Below, piece after piece: positions 1 to 12,481 of a DNA stretch of 64,000 nucleotides. The notes under the pieces were generated by a model, which saw only the letters and a list, made by a program, of their open reading frames with translations, was not told the origin of the DNA and searched no databases. Numbering within the stretch: the stretch's first letter is position 1; each line of letters starts with the position of its first letter. The position numbers were made by a program, and so were the translations under genes. This DNA is from Bradyrhizobium oligotrophicum S58 (GTDB taxonomy: Bacteria > Pseudomonadota > Alphaproteobacteria > Rhizobiales > Xanthobacteraceae), in the NCBI RefSeq assembly GCF_000344805.1, contig NC_020453.1, positions 7,225,001 through 7,289,000 of the forward strand. The letters run 5' to 3'.

Positions 1-3636
<3,636 letters not shown>

Positions 3637-3658
3637 GGCGCACGGCACTAACCAAGGA

Positions 3659-3775
3659 CGTCATTGCGAGCGCAGCGACTTGTCCGCCGAAGCCCCTAGG
3701 GCGTAGGCGGAAGCAATCCAGGGCCATGAAGAAAGTCTGGATTGCTTCGTCGCCTCCGGCTCCTCGCAATGACGG
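3659..3775. repeat. Palindromic intergenic repeat, copy 1
   Basis: The left arm begins CGTCATTGCGAGCGCAGCGA and the right arm ends CTCGCAATGACG. Between them, GGAAGCAATCCAG pairs with CTGGATTGCTTC. It is a diverged, longer copy of the element seen at 5556, 11862, 17611 and 35573. It lies between gltB and gltD and can fold into a long hairpin. No gene is visible in 3637-3925. Confidence 0.85.
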
Positions 3776-3925
3776 AATGAAGCAGACGGGCCTCGCCCTT
3801 CGAGACGCGGCGCAAGCGCCGCTCCTCAGGGTGAGGAGAAGCAGGAAACTAAACCCTCGTGGTGAGGAGGCGCGCAGGCGCCGTCTCGAACCGTGAGGCC
3901 CGAGCAGTCAGGGACGTCACAGGTC

Positions 3926-5374
3926 ATGGGCAAGGTCACAGGTTTTCTCGAAATCGAGCGGCACGATCGCAAGTACGCGCCGGTTGCCGAACGGCTGAAG
4001 AACTTCAACGAATTCGTGGTGCCGCTCTCCGAGAAGGAGCTGCGCGACCAGGCGGCGCGCTGCATGAACTGCGGCATTCCCTACTGCCACGGCACCGGCT
4101 CGGCCGCGCCGGGCACGCCAGGCTGCCCGGTCAACAACCAGATCCCGGACTGGAACGACCTGATCTACAACGGCAACTGGGAAGAGGCGTCGCGCAACCT
4201 GCACTCGACCAACAACTTCCCGGAATTCACGGGGCGCATCTGCCCGGCCCCGTGCGAGGCGTCGTGCACGCTGAACATCGACGACAATCCGGTGACCATC
4301 AAGACGATCGAATGCGCCATCGTCGACAAGGCCTTCGAGCAGGGCTGGATCAAGCCCGAGCCGGCCGCCGTCAAGACCGGCAAGAAGATCGCGGTCGTCG
4401 GCGCCGGCCCGGCCGGCATGGCCTGCGCGCAGCAGCTCGCGCGCGCCGGTCATGACGTTCATGTCTTTGAGAAGAACGCCAAGGCCGGCGGTCTGCTGCG
4501 CTACGGCATTCCCGACTTCAAGATGGAGAAGGGCATCATCGACCGCCGCGTCGGGCAGATGGAGGGCGAAGGCATCACCTTCCATTACGGCGTCAACGTC
4601 GGCGGCAAGGACGGTTTGGACACCAAGAGCCTGCTGAAGGACTACGATGCCGTCGCGCTGACCGGCGGCGCGGAAGCGCCGCGCGACCTGCCGATCCCCG
4701 GCCGCGATCTCGCCGGCATCCACTACGCGATGGACTTCCTGCCGCAGCAGAACCGCCGCGTGGGCAATGAGCCTGTGAACGCCACCGAGATCCTCGCCGG
4801 CGGCAAGCATGTCGTCGTGATCGGCGGCGGCGACACCGGCAGCGACTGTATCGGCACCTCGCTGCGCCAGGGCGCCAAGTCCGTCACCCAGCTCGAGATC
4901 ATGCCGGCGCCGCCGGAGCGCGAGAACAAGGCGCTGACCTGGCCGAACTGGCCGCTGAAGATGCGGACGTCGTCGAGCCAGGCCGAGGGCGCCGTGCGCG
5001 AGTTCGCGGTGCTGACGCAGAAGTTCGAGGGCGAGAACGGCGCCGTCAAGACGCTGCATTGCGTGCGCGTCGATGGCCAGTTCAAGCCGATCCCGGGCAC
5101 CGAGTTCGCGCTCGCCGCCGATCTGGTGCTGCTGGCGATGGGCTTCGTGCATCCGGTGCACGAAGGCCTGCTCAAGAGCCTCGGCGTCGACCTCGACCCG
5201 CGCGGCAACGTCAAGGCCAATTTGACGGACTACCAGACCTCGCTGCCGAAGGTGTTCTCCGCCGGCGACATGCGCCGCGGCCAGTCGCTGGTGGTGTGGG
5301 CCATCCGCGAGGGCCGCCTCTGCGCCCAGGCGGTCGACAAGTTCCTGATGGGCAAGACCGAGCTGCCGCGCTGA
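3926..5374 (+). CDS. gltD: Glutamate synthase small subunit
   Basis: This is the 482-residue NADPH-oxidising subunit of GOGAT; it passes electrons through FAD and Fe-S clusters to GltB. The N-terminal Fe-S region carries CMNCGIPYC (about 47-55) and CPAPCEASC (about 108-116). Two dinucleotide-binding folds follow: [19 protein letters not shown] (about 156) for FAD and [20 protein letters not shown] (about 304) for NADPH. I start at the ATG of [19 protein letters not shown], the usual N-terminus of this family, rather than the GTG/ATG codons upstream. It lies downstream of gltB in the same orientation; the 289-bp gap holds a palindromic repeat. Confidence 0.96.
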   Translation: MGKVTGFLEIERHDRKYAPVAERLKNFNEFVVPLSEKELRDQAARCMNCGIPYCHGTGSAAPGTPGCPVNNQIPDWNDLIYNGNWEEASRNLHSTNNFPEFTGRICPAPCEASCTLNIDDNPVTIKTIECAIVDKAFEQGWIKPEPAAVKTGKKIAVVGAGPAGMACAQQLARAGHDVHVFEKNAKAGGLLRYGIPDFKMEKGIIDRRVGQMEGEGITFHYGVNVGGKDGLDTKSLLKDYDAVALTGGAEAPRDLPIPGRDLAGIHYAMDFLPQQNRRVGNEPVNATEILAGGKHVVVIGGGDTGSDCIGTSLRQGAKSVTQLEIMPAPPERENKALTWPNWPLKMRTSSSQAEGAVREFAVLTQKFEGENGAVKTLHCVRVDGQFKPIPGTEFALAADLVLLAMGFVHPVHEGLLKSLGVDLDPRGNVKANLTDYQTSLPKVFSAGDMRRGQSLVVWAIREGRLCAQAVDKFLMGKTELPR

Positions 5375-5423
5375 GCGGCGTGAATACTAGTTGGACTCCA
5401 CCTCTCGCCGCGATGTCGGTGCA

Positions 5424-5463
5424 CTCCTCTCCCCCTTGCGGGGAGGGGTCGGGGGTGGGGGTC
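5424..5463 (+). repeat. 40-bp G-rich repeat, left copy
   Basis: The unit reads CTCCTCTCCCCCTTGCGGGG and then AGGGGTCGGGGGTGGGGGTC. Its near-exact inverse lies at 5711-5750 with one mismatch, and a shorter relative lies at 27030-27065. It contains a small CCCCTTGCGGGG hairpin. Confidence 0.8.
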
Positions 5464-5555
5464 TCCGGGCGCTGAACGGCGTAAAATTCGTCGGTCGCCT
5501 GAACTGGCGTGCGGCAATCGCAGCTCTCGCGGACGCTCTCTATCTTAGCTACGTC

Positions 5556-5631
5556 CGTCATCGCGAGCGCAGCGAAGCAATCCAGGGCCAAGCAAGCGAC
5601 TCTGGATTGCTTCGCTGCGCTCGCAATGACG
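5556..5631. repeat. Palindromic intergenic repeat, copy 2
   Basis: This is a compact 76-bp copy: the arm CGTCATCGCGAGCGCAGCGA plus AGCAATCCAG faces CTGGATTGCT plus TCGCTGCGCTCGCAATGACG, with a loop of about 16 bases. The arms pair almost perfectly over about 30 bp. It sits inside the pair of inverted 40-bp repeats. Confidence 0.9.
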
Positions 5632-5710
5632 CGGTGAGGAAGTAGACTCCAATAAGCGGTTCGCCCGCGGAGCTATGGCTTAGCTCTCATCACGTAGAGC
5701 GCGACTCGTG

Positions 5711-5750
5711 GACCCCCACCCCCGACCCCTCCCCGCAAGGGGGAGGGGAG
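5711..5750 (-). repeat. 40-bp G-rich repeat, right inverted copy
   Basis: This is the reverse complement of the repeat at 5424-5463 with a single mismatch. The two inverted copies bracket 5464-5710, giving a terminal-inverted-repeat layout. Confidence 0.8.
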
Positions 5751-5806
5751 CGCACCGTCTGTGGGGTCAAGATCGCGTCCAGTCGGCAGAGCGTGAAACA
5801 AAAAAG

Positions 5807-5931
5807 GGGTGGGGGCTTCGTCGACATGAATCCCCGCACGGCCTGAAGTGGCAGGTCAGGTCGACGTTCCATGATCGATCGGATGAGCGTCGAAGCGTCA
5901 GAGTCGACGGTTCACCGTGAAGCCCCCACCC
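5807..5931. repeat. 13-bp inverted repeat with 99-bp spacer
   Basis: GGGTGGGGGCTTC at 5807-5819 is the exact reverse complement of GAAGCCCCCACCC at 5919-5931. No gene lies between them. Function unknown. Confidence 0.7.
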
Positions 5932-6268
5932 GTCCTGGCCATCAGGCCAGCTCGGATGAGCCGCGGCTCGCGCGGCTCTGATGTCAGGCGGGATGAGGCC
6001 GCATGCAGCGACAGCGGCCCGGCTCTGCAGCGGGCGTGCCCTCAAGGATTGCGCGCGCCGCGAGCATCACGATGTCAGTCATGGTTGACGGTCCCCAACG
6101 TTCGACGGCAGGACGCCGCGAGCCCCCTTGGTTCCCGCAACCTAAAGCTGCGACTCTTAAGATAAGCACAATGGCCGCACCGACATTCCATTCAAATGCA
6201 GTTCGCACGTGATGATGTCTGCGCTGAGAACGCGAACACACGAATTGGCTCGCGCAATCCGCGAATGA

Positions 6269-7084
6269 TCAGGCCTTGGTACGTGCCCAGATGTCTTCGA
6301 CCGGCACCGGTGGCGTCACCCGGAATATCTCGTCGATGACGCGGCCGAGCTCGGCGGCGCTCTCGATCACGCGCTCCTCGATGAGCTCGCCATCGCGTGC
6401 CTCCACGATGGAGCGGCGATTGACCAGCTTGTGGCGCACGCCGCGCGACACACGCTCCATCGTCAGCGTGTGCGTGGCCGGCACATTCGGGCTGGTCGAC
6501 GTGTACCAGCTGCCGAGCACGTAGTCGGCATGGATCTGCGGCACCAGGTCGAACGCGTACATCATGCGCCAGCCCGCCGGCTGTTTCGCGCTGATCGTGG
6601 TGAGCCCGTTCCAGGTGCCGATGCGAAAGGTGCCCATCGCCGTCTGCTGCTCGAGCCCGATCTCGAGGCTGATCGGCGCATCCATCATGCAGATGCCGAA
6701 GCCGACATCGACGAGATGCGGCCGCCCATCGACCTCGACCAGCAGCATCATGTGCTGGCGCGGCCCGAGCGGATCGTCAGGTGCGGAGCGCCAACGCACG
6801 CGCCCCGTGAGGCCGGTGACCTCGAAGCCGACCGCTTCCAGCGCCGCCTGGAACAGCACGTTCTGCTCGAAGCAGTAGCCGCCGCGCCGGCTGAGCACGA
6901 GCTTCTGCTGCACCGAGGGCAGATCGACATGGACGGGACGTCCCATGAGCGGATCGAGCGCCTCGAACGGGATCGCGTCGACATGCGCGGCCTGCAACGC
7001 GGTCAGTGTCGACAGGTCAGGCGCCAGCGGCCCCTGATAGCCGATGCGCGCGAGATAAGAATCCAGCCGAAGCGCGTCCTGCAT
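6269..7084 (-). CDS. Arylamine N-acetyltransferase, paralogue 1
   Basis: This 271-residue protein belongs to the arylamine N-acetyltransferase (NAT) family, which uses acetyl-CoA to acetylate arylamines, arylhydrazines or related amines by a ping-pong mechanism. The catalytic triad is visible: Cys in RRGGYCFEQN (about residue 70), His in GPRQHMMLLVEV (about 110) and Asp in HLVDVGFG (about 125). The length is normal for bacterial NATs. It lies 5 bp downstream of a second NAT of identical length with the same block order, so the pair is a tandem duplication, probably co-transcribed. The start is the ATG of MQDALRLDSYLARIGY, which aligns with the neighbour's start. Substrate is not predictable. 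Confidence 0.93.
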   Translation of the reverse strand: MQDALRLDSYLARIGYQGPLAPDLSTLTALQAAHVDAIPFEALDPLMGRPVHVDLPSVQQKLVLSRRGGYCFEQNVLFQAALEAVGFEVTGLTGRVRWRSAPDDPLGPRQHMMLLVEVDGRPHLVDVGFGICMMDAPISLEIGLEQQTAMGTFRIGTWNGLTTISAKQPAGWRMMYAFDLVPQIHADYVLGSWYTSTSPNVPATHTLTMERVSRGVRHKLVNRRSIVEARDGELIEERVIESAAELGRVIDEIFRVTPPVPVEDIWARTKA

Positions 7085-7089
7085 CCTGG

Positions 7090-7905
7090 TCAGTCCCCGA
7101 TCCGCGCCCAGACGTCTTCCACAGGCACGGGCAGCGTCACGCCGAACAACTCGTCGATCACGCTGCGCAATGCCGCGGGCGTCTCGATGATCTGTTCGCT
7201 CCTGACCTCGCCGTCGCGCGCCTCGATGACGAGGCGGCGATTGACCAGCTTGTAGCGCGCCTCCGGCGTCAACCGCTCCAGGATCAGCACCGAGGTGAAC
7301 GGTGTCAACGGGCTGGTCGAGGTGAACCAGTTGCCGAGCATGTAGTCGGCATGGATCTGCGGCACGAGGTCGAACGCATACATCGTGCGCCAGCCGGCCG
7401 GCTGCTTCGCCGCGAGCCAATGAAGCCCGTCAGCCTGCGTCAGGCGGAACGTGCCCATCGCGGTCGGCTGCTCGATGTCGGGCACCATCTGCAGCGGCGT
7501 ATCGAGCAGGCAGGAGCCGAATCCGACATCGGCGAGATGAGGCCCCTCGGGCAGGTCGACCTTGAGCATCATGTGCGTGCGCGGCGTCAGCGGCGCGACC
7601 GCATCGAGCCGCCAGCGCACCCGCGCCGAGAGCGGCGTGACGGCGAAGCCGATCGTCTCGAGCGCCGCCTTCAGCAGCGCATTCTGCTCGAAGCAATAGC
7701 CGCCGCGGCGGCCGTCGACGATCTTGGCCTGCACCGATGCGAGATCGATGTTCACGGGGCGGCCGAGCAGCGGATCCAGCCCCTCGAACGCGATCGCGTC
7801 GACATGCGCGGCCTGCAATCCGGCCAGCGTTTCGAACGTCGGCGTCAGCGGCCCGCGATAACCGATGCGCGCGAGATATTTGTCGAGATCGAATTGGTCA
7901 GGCAT
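7090..7905 (-). CDS. Arylamine N-acetyltransferase, paralogue 2
   Basis: This is the second NAT of the pair, 271 residues, with the triad Cys in RRGGYCFEQN, His in TPRTHMMLKVDL and Asp in HLADVGFG. It shares near-identical blocks with paralogue 1 (for example YAFDLVPQIHADY) but differs around the substrate pocket and in the C-terminal third, so the two may act on different amines. It is the upstream gene of the pair. The N-terminus MPDQFDLDKYLARIGYRGPL matches the family pattern. Confidence 0.93.
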   Translation of the reverse strand: MPDQFDLDKYLARIGYRGPLTPTFETLAGLQAAHVDAIAFEGLDPLLGRPVNIDLASVQAKIVDGRRGGYCFEQNALLKAALETIGFAVTPLSARVRWRLDAVAPLTPRTHMMLKVDLPEGPHLADVGFGSCLLDTPLQMVPDIEQPTAMGTFRLTQADGLHWLAAKQPAGWRTMYAFDLVPQIHADYMLGNWFTSTSPLTPFTSVLILERLTPEARYKLVNRRLVIEARDGEVRSEQIIETPAALRSVIDELFGVTLPVPVEDVWARIGD

Positions 7906-7994
7906 TGCCCCGCCTTTGGGTCATTCCAGGAGCCATACCACGATGGATCGGAGGCAGACAGTCGTACATCAACATGGTGGCCCTGCCCTGCCGC

Positions 7995-8321
7995 TCATTC
8001 CACCTGCTTGCTCCAGCGGTCGGCGAAACGATGCAGCGGCAGGAAATTCTCCAGCAGCTCCCGCCCGAGCGGCGTCAACCCATAGCCATCGTCCCCAAGT
8101 TCGAGGAAGCCGGCCCCGCGCAGTTCGTCCAGCCGGGTCTGCAGCACGGTCGGAGACACATCATCGCAGGCGGCGCGAAGTGCGCGCGACGTGAGCGCGC
8201 CGGCGCGCAGCTCCCACAGGATGCGCAGCGACCAGCGCCGGCCGAGCAGATCGAGTAGCACCATGATCGGCCGGCCCGTGCGCGACCCGCGCACCCGAGG
8301 AGGCTTGGTGGAGCGCGACAT
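7995..8321 (-). CDS. HxlR-family winged-helix regulator
   Basis: This 108-residue DNA-binding protein has the HxlR signature: LLGRRWSLRILWEL near residue 25, a recognition-helix region around SPTVLQTRLDELRGAGFLE (about 55-73), and a wing ending GYGLTPLGREL (about 80-90). It lacks the usual N-terminal Cys used by redox-sensing HxlR proteins. It is divergent from the carboxymuconolactone decarboxylase-family gene at 8411. The 89 bp between them carry two identical GCTAC-N7-GTAGC dyads, so it probably controls itself and that gene. Effector unknown. Confidence 0.88.
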   Translation of the reverse strand: MSRSTKPPRVRGSRTGRPIMVLLDLLGRRWSLRILWELRAGALTSRALRAACDDVSPTVLQTRLDELRGAGFLELGDDGYGLTPLGRELLENFLPLHRFADRWSKQVE

Positions 8322-8348
8322 TTCGTGATCTCCCGGGCGTTGTAAAGC

Positions 8349-8387
8349 GCTACGGAAAGCGTAGCATGCTGCTACGTTATATGTAGC
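8349..8387. promoter_or_regulatory. Tandem operator-like dyads in the HxlR/CMD divergent promoter
   Basis: GCTAC at 8349-8353 and GTAGC at 8361-8365 form one dyad with a 7-bp spacer. GCTAC at 8371-8375 and GTAGC at 8383-8387 form a second with the same spacer. The dyads are exactly 22 bp apart, about two helical turns, so two dimers could bind the same DNA face. The location between regulator and target fits an HxlR operator; binding itself is inferred. Confidence 0.65.
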
Positions 8388-8410
8388 ACACCGGCCGAAA
8401 GGACGTCATC

Positions 8411-8965
8411 ATGCCACGCATTGCGGCTCTGCAGCCGCCCTACGCACCCGACATTCAAGCCCAGTTCGATCAGATCATGCGCGGCGCGCCGCCCTTGATG
8501 CTGTTCCGCGTCATGGCCGGCCACACGCGCGCCTGGGACAAATTCCGCAGCGGCAGCCTGCTGGATCGCGGTCCGCTATCGCTGCGCGTCCGCGAGATCG
8601 TCATCGACCGCACCTGCGCGCTCAATTCCTGCGAATATGAATGGGGCGTCCATGTCGCAACCTTCGCAGCCGCAGCCGCCCTGACGCCGCAACAGATCGA
8701 CGCCACGGTGCTGGACCCGGCGGATGCGCCATGCTGGTCGGAGCAGGAGCAGGTGCTGATCGCAGCGGTGGACGCGCTGCATGCCCGTGCCAGCCTCGAA
8801 GAGACCGAGTTTGCACGCTTGAGGGCCTGCTACACGGAAGACCAGGTGCTGGAGATCATCCTGCTGTGCGGCTTCTACCGCACGGTCTCCTGCCTTGCCA
8901 ACGCGCTTGGATTGCCCCTGGAGCCACGCGCCGCACGCTTCCCGCGATCGGCCGCGGCGATCTAG
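8411..8965 (+). CDS. Carboxymuconolactone decarboxylase-family (AhpD-like) protein
   Basis: This 184-residue all-helical protein of the CMD/AhpD superfamily has the core CALNSCEYEWGVHVATF (about 65-81). Its two cysteines are four residues apart, unlike the CxxC pair of true AhpD peroxidases, but the E-x-x-W-x-x-H pattern typical of the non-peroxidase CMD group is present. Members are annotated as peroxidase-like or decarboxylase-like; the reaction here cannot be fixed. The start is preceded by GAAAGGACG. It is divergent from, and probably controlled by, the HxlR regulator. It converges with the isomerase gene, ending 4 bp from that gene's stop. Confidence 0.85.
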   Translation: MPRIAALQPPYAPDIQAQFDQIMRGAPPLMLFRVMAGHTRAWDKFRSGSLLDRGPLSLRVREIVIDRTCALNSCEYEWGVHVATFAAAAALTPQQIDATVLDPADAPCWSEQEQVLIAAVDALHARASLEETEFARLRACYTEDQVLEIILLCGFYRTVSCLANALGLPLEPRAARFPRSAAAI

Positions 8966-8969
8966 AAGA

Positions 8970-9971
8970 TCACGCCACCCCTGCCCGCAACAGGTCGTGC
9001 ATGTGCAGGATGCCGACCGGCTTGGCGCCGTCGGTCACGATCAGGGTCGTGATCTTGGCGGAGTTCAGGATCTCCAGCGCCTCGGAGGCGAGCGCCTCGC
9101 GGCGGACGGTGCGCGGGTTCGCGGTCATGATCTCGTCGACCGATGCGGACAAGAGATCGGCGCGCATTTTCCGCCGGAGATCGCCGTCGGTGATGATGCC
9201 CGCGACATGGCCGCGGCCGTCGACGATGACGACGCAGCCGAGCCCCTTCGCGGACATTTCGGCGAGGGCGTCCGGCATGCCGGTGCCGAGCGGCCTCAAC
9301 GGCACCGCGTCGCCCGAGCGCATCAGGTCCGAGATATGCTTGAGCATGGCGCCGAGCTTGCCGCCCGGATGGAAGTTGGCGAATTCCAGCGCGGTGAAGC
9401 CGCGGCCTTCCAAGAGCGCGATCGCGAGCGCGTCACCGATTGCGGCCTGCATCAGGGTCGAGGTGGTCGGCGCCAGATTGTGCGGACAGGCCTCGCGGGC
9501 TTTCGGCAGTTCCAGCACGGTCCGGGCCGCCTGCCCGAGCGACGACTGCGCGTTGGAGGTGATGGCGATCAGCGGGATCGCGAAGCGCTTGGCGTAGTTG
9601 ACCAGCGTCTTCATCTCCGGCTGCTCGCCGGACCACGACAGCGCAATCACGACGTCGTCCGAGGTGATCATGCCGAGATCGCCATGGCCCGCTTCGGCCG
9701 AATGCACGAAGAAGGCGGGCGTTCCGGTCGAGGCGAGCGTGGCGGCCATCTTGCGCGCGACATGGCCGGACTTGCCGAGGCCCGTCAGGATCGCGCGGCC
9801 CTTGGCCTGGCGGATCAGCTCGACGGCGGCGACGAAGGACGGTCCCAGCGGGCCTGACAGCGCCGCGGCAATCGCGGCAATGCCATTGCTGCCCGCATCC
9901 AGGGTGCGCAGCGCTGATTGGATATCTGCGTTCGCAGGAACGGCGTCGGTCAACGGCTTCGATCTCGGCAT
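8970..9971 (-). CDS. kdsD: D-arabinose-5-phosphate isomerase (KpsF/GutQ/KdsD family)
   Basis: This 333-residue sugar-phosphate isomerase interconverts ribulose-5-phosphate and arabinose-5-phosphate, the first step towards Kdo in lipopolysaccharide or capsule. It has an N-terminal SIS domain (TGLGKSGHVARKMAATLAST near 65; HGDLGMITSDDVVIALSWSG near 100) and two C-terminal CBS domains (about 205-333, with IITDGDLRRKM). I start at ATG of MPRSKPLTD; earlier in-frame codons extend into the promoter region without family similarity. It is divergent from an outer-membrane barrel gene, consistent with envelope work. kpsF and kdsD members cannot be separated by sequence reading alone. Confidence 0.9.
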   Translation of the reverse strand: MPRSKPLTDAVPANADIQSALRTLDAGSNGIAAIAAALSGPLGPSFVAAVELIRQAKGRAILTGLGKSGHVARKMAATLASTGTPAFFVHSAEAGHGDLGMITSDDVVIALSWSGEQPEMKTLVNYAKRFAIPLIAITSNAQSSLGQAARTVLELPKAREACPHNLAPTTSTLMQAAIGDALAIALLEGRGFTALEFANFHPGGKLGAMLKHISDLMRSGDAVPLRPLGTGMPDALAEMSAKGLGCVVIVDGRGHVAGIITDGDLRRKMRADLLSASVDEIMTANPRTVRREALASEALEILNSAKITTLIVTDGAKPVGILHMHDLLRAGVA

Positions 9972-10181
9972 CCGGGCTTCCAAGGCTGAGACAGTCAGGC
10001 GCCGCTCTTTAGCATGGGTAAGGCGGCAAGGCGTCATCAACAGCCCATTAACCATATTTGTTTTTACTCCCTTAACGACGCGGTTTGCCGGCGGCGCGGG
10101 GTGGCCCGACGACGCAATTGATTTTGTTGGAGTATTTTCATCGTGGGGTGGAGGCCTGACAGCGGCCGCGCGAGGCGCGCG

Positions 10182-11846
10182 ATGTGGCGCGGCGCCTCCG
10201 CCGCATGCCTGCTGCTCGGCGTTGTGGGCACCGAGGCGGCCCACTCCCAGACCATCGACGCATTCCGGCCGGTGCGTGACGGCTTCCTCGCTCCGCAGGA
10301 TTCTCCGCTGCGCCGAACCGCGGTGAGCGGGTTGTCCGACGCCGTTCCGACGCCAGGGCTGCCCGCCACGCCTGCTCCGAGCAGTTCGTCGCGCCGGGCG
10401 CAGGTGCCCCTGCCCGGCGTGCCCGCTGCCAGCGGAGCCGCCGAATTCGGCTATGATTCGCTGAACCGCACCCGGAAGAAGCCGAAATATTATCCCGCCC
10501 AGGCGCGGCCCAAGCCGCCGCCGGGACCCGGCACGCCGCCCTCCGGCGAGCTGACCGGGCAGTTGCGCCCGACCTTGCCGCCGTCCGCCACCGCCAACAG
10601 GCAGCCGGTGTCCCCCGCCATGGCGGGCACCGTCCCCGGCCAGCCGCCGCGCAAGCGGCTCAAGATCGACGACGACCCGTTCGGCGCGGTCGGCGACTAT
10701 GTCGGCCCGTTCCTGATCAAGGGCGCGGTCGAGCTCTCGGCTGGCTATGACAGCAATCCGGCCCGGCTCGCCAAGGAGCGCGGCATGCCGGTCTGGATGA
10801 TCGCGCCCGAATTCCTGGCGGTGTCGAACTGGGAGCGTCATGCCCTCGTCGCCGACCTCAGGGGATCCTTCACCGGCTATGGCAGCACCTTGCCCGCGAC
10901 CATGGACGGCGGCATCAATTCGGCGCCGACTACGCTCGACCGCCCGGACTTCACCGGCCATGTCGACGGCCGCCTCGACGTCAACAGAGACACCTCGGTC
11001 GGCGCGCAGCTGCGGCTGCGCGCGGCGACCGACAATCCCGGCAGCCCCAGCGTGCAGGCGGGATTGGCGCGCTATCCGGTCTACACCACGCTCGGTACCA
11101 CCGTCGGCGTCGACCAGCGCTTCAACCGGCTGCAGATCTCGGCCGGCGCCACCGCCGACCGCACCAGCTATCAGCAGAGCAAGCTGACCGACGGCACAAT
11201 GACGTCGAACGACGACCGCAACTACAACCAGTTCGGCGGCATCGGCCGCGCGTCCTACGAGATCCTGCCGGGCCTGAAGCCGTTCGCCGAGATCCAGGGC
11301 GACAGCCGCGTCCACGACGAAAGGTTCGATCGTTCCGGCTACCAGCGCGACTCCTCGGGCGGCTATGCCAAGGCCGGCACCTCGTTCGAGTTTACCCGGC
11401 TTCTGACCGGCGAGCTCTCGATGGGTTACGCCACCCGCAGCTATGTCGATCCAAGGCTGAACCGGCTGCAGGGCTTCCTGACCACGGCCTCGCTGGTGTG
11501 GTCGGCGACGCCGCTGACCACCGCGCGGTTTCTCTCCGATACCCAGCTTGCGGAGACCACCGTGGCCGGCGCCTCGGGCGTGCTGGTGCGCACCTATACG
11601 GTGCAGGTCGACCACGATTTCCGCCGCTGGCTGACCGGCATCGGCAAGTTCAGCTTCGGCACGCTCGACTATCAGGGCTACGGCCGCAGCGACCGCACCT
11701 ATTCGGCCGAAGGCAACCTCGTCTACAAGATGACCAGGAATCTCTGGGTCAAGGGCTCGCTGCGCTATGACAGGCTCGATTCCAACATCACGGGTGCCGG
11801 ATCGTCGGGCACGGTGGTGATGCTGGGCGTAAGATTGCAGAATTAG
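10182..11846 (+). CDS. Outer-membrane beta-barrel protein with Pro-rich N-terminus
   Basis: A signal peptide (MWRGASAACLLLGVVGTEAA, cleavage near HSQ) leads into a Pro/Ser-rich spacer (about 30-165). A repetitive barrel of alternating strands follows, beginning near KGAVELSAGYDSNPARL and closing with VVMLGVRLQN, a typical C-terminal barrel strand. The architecture matches the BBP2-type outer-membrane beta-barrel proteins common in Rhizobiales. Transported ligand or partner is unknown. The ATG at 10182 gives the clean signal peptide; a GTG at 10143 in frame would add 13 residues. It is divergent from the KdsD-like gene. Confidence 0.8.
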   Translation: MWRGASAACLLLGVVGTEAAHSQTIDAFRPVRDGFLAPQDSPLRRTAVSGLSDAVPTPGLPATPAPSSSSRRAQVPLPGVPAASGAAEFGYDSLNRTRKKPKYYPAQARPKPPPGPGTPPSGELTGQLRPTLPPSATANRQPVSPAMAGTVPGQPPRKRLKIDDDPFGAVGDYVGPFLIKGAVELSAGYDSNPARLAKERGMPVWMIAPEFLAVSNWERHALVADLRGSFTGYGSTLPATMDGGINSAPTTLDRPDFTGHVDGRLDVNRDTSVGAQLRLRAATDNPGSPSVQAGLARYPVYTTLGTTVGVDQRFNRLQISAGATADRTSYQQSKLTDGTMTSNDDRNYNQFGGIGRASYEILPGLKPFAEIQGDSRVHDERFDRSGYQRDSSGGYAKAGTSFEFTRLLTGELSMGYATRSYVDPRLNRLQGFLTTASLVWSATPLTTARFLSDTQLAETTVAGASGVLVRTYTVQVDHDFRRWLTGIGKFSFGTLDYQGYGRSDRTYSAEGNLVYKMTRNLWVKGSLRYDRLDSNITGAGSSGTVVMLGVRLQN

Positions 11847-11861
11847 GCAACGCTCTCTCCC

Positions 11862-11976
11862 CGTCATTGCGAGGAGCGAAGCGACGAAGCAATCCAGGGC
11901 TTTGGAAACGACTCTGGATTGCTTCCGCCTTCGCTCTTCGAGCTACGGCGGACACGTCGCTTCGCTCGCAATGACG
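11862..11976. repeat. Palindromic intergenic repeat, copy 3
   Basis: This 115-bp copy starts CGTCATTGCGAGGAGCGAAG and ends CGCTTCGCTCGCAATGACG, with inner arms GAAGCAATCCAG/CTGGATTGCTTC. The right side carries an extra insertion. It lies 3' of the barrel gene, between convergent gene ends (11846 and 12019). Confidence 0.88.
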
Positions 11977-12018
11977 TGGTGAGGCCGTCGCCTCAATCGA
12001 ACGACGTCGCCCGCAGAC

Positions 12019-12465
12019 CTAAGCCGCCGTCACCGTCAGATGTGCGCCATCCGCCTGGACGATGCGGACGCGGCTGCCAGCCGGCGTGTCCGGGCCGGCG
12101 ACGCGCCACACCGTGTCGTCGATGCGGACGGTGCCGTTGCCGTCGATGATCGGCTTCTCCAAGGTGAAGACGCGGCCGACCAGCGCCGCCGAGCGGCGGT
12201 TGAGAAAGGGATTGTCCTGCGACGGCGCAGCATTGGTGCGTGCCAGGCGCCGCCACAGCGGGACGGCGGCGATCGCAAACAGCGCAAACATCAGGATCTG
12301 CAGCTGCCATCCCGGCGTTGTGACGAACGAGATCAGGCCGACCAGCAGCGCGGCGAGCCCGAGCCAGAACAGGAAGATGCCGGGCGCCAGCAGCTCCAGC
12401 GCCATCAGCAGGACGCCGAAGATCAGCCAGTTCCAGGTGCCGAGCGTGACGAACATGTCGCTCAT
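12019..12465 (-). CDS. NfeD-family membrane protein (short form)
   Basis: This 148-residue protein has two or three N-terminal membrane segments (NWLIFGVLLMALELLAPGIF, LFWLGLAALLVGLISFV and LQILMFALFAIAAVP) and a C-terminal OB-fold domain (about 85-148, VGRVFTLEKPIIDGNGTVRI). This is the short NfeD type without the ClpP-like protease domain. It lies 16 bp downstream of the stomatin-like gene, the standard partner; the pair is thought to organise membrane microdomains or protein quality control. Confidence 0.9.
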   Translation of the reverse strand: MSDMFVTLGTWNWLIFGVLLMALELLAPGIFLFWLGLAALLVGLISFVTTPGWQLQILMFALFAIAAVPLWRRLARTNAAPSQDNPFLNRRSAALVGRVFTLEKPIIDGNGTVRIDDTVWRVAGPDTPAGSRVRIVQADGAHLTVTAA

Positions 12466-12481
12466 GACGACCTCCTCCGCT

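Larger units (their letters stand above)
5375..6268. other. Gene-free stretch packed with repeats
   Basis: This 894-bp gap separates gltD from the converging N-acetyltransferase gene. It holds a 40-bp G-rich repeat at 5424-5463, a palindromic repeat at 5556-5631, an inverted copy of the 40-bp repeat at 5711-5750, and a 13-bp inverted repeat at 5807-5819/5919-5931. The remaining 5932-6268 shows only short GC-rich dyads. Open frames here are low-complexity and overlap the repeats, so I call no gene. Confidence 0.7.

Noticed and set aside
9972..11867. Minus-strand upstream extension of the KdsD-like gene across the barrel gene
   Set aside because: It has no family similarity, and it opposes a gene with a clear signal peptide and barrel end.
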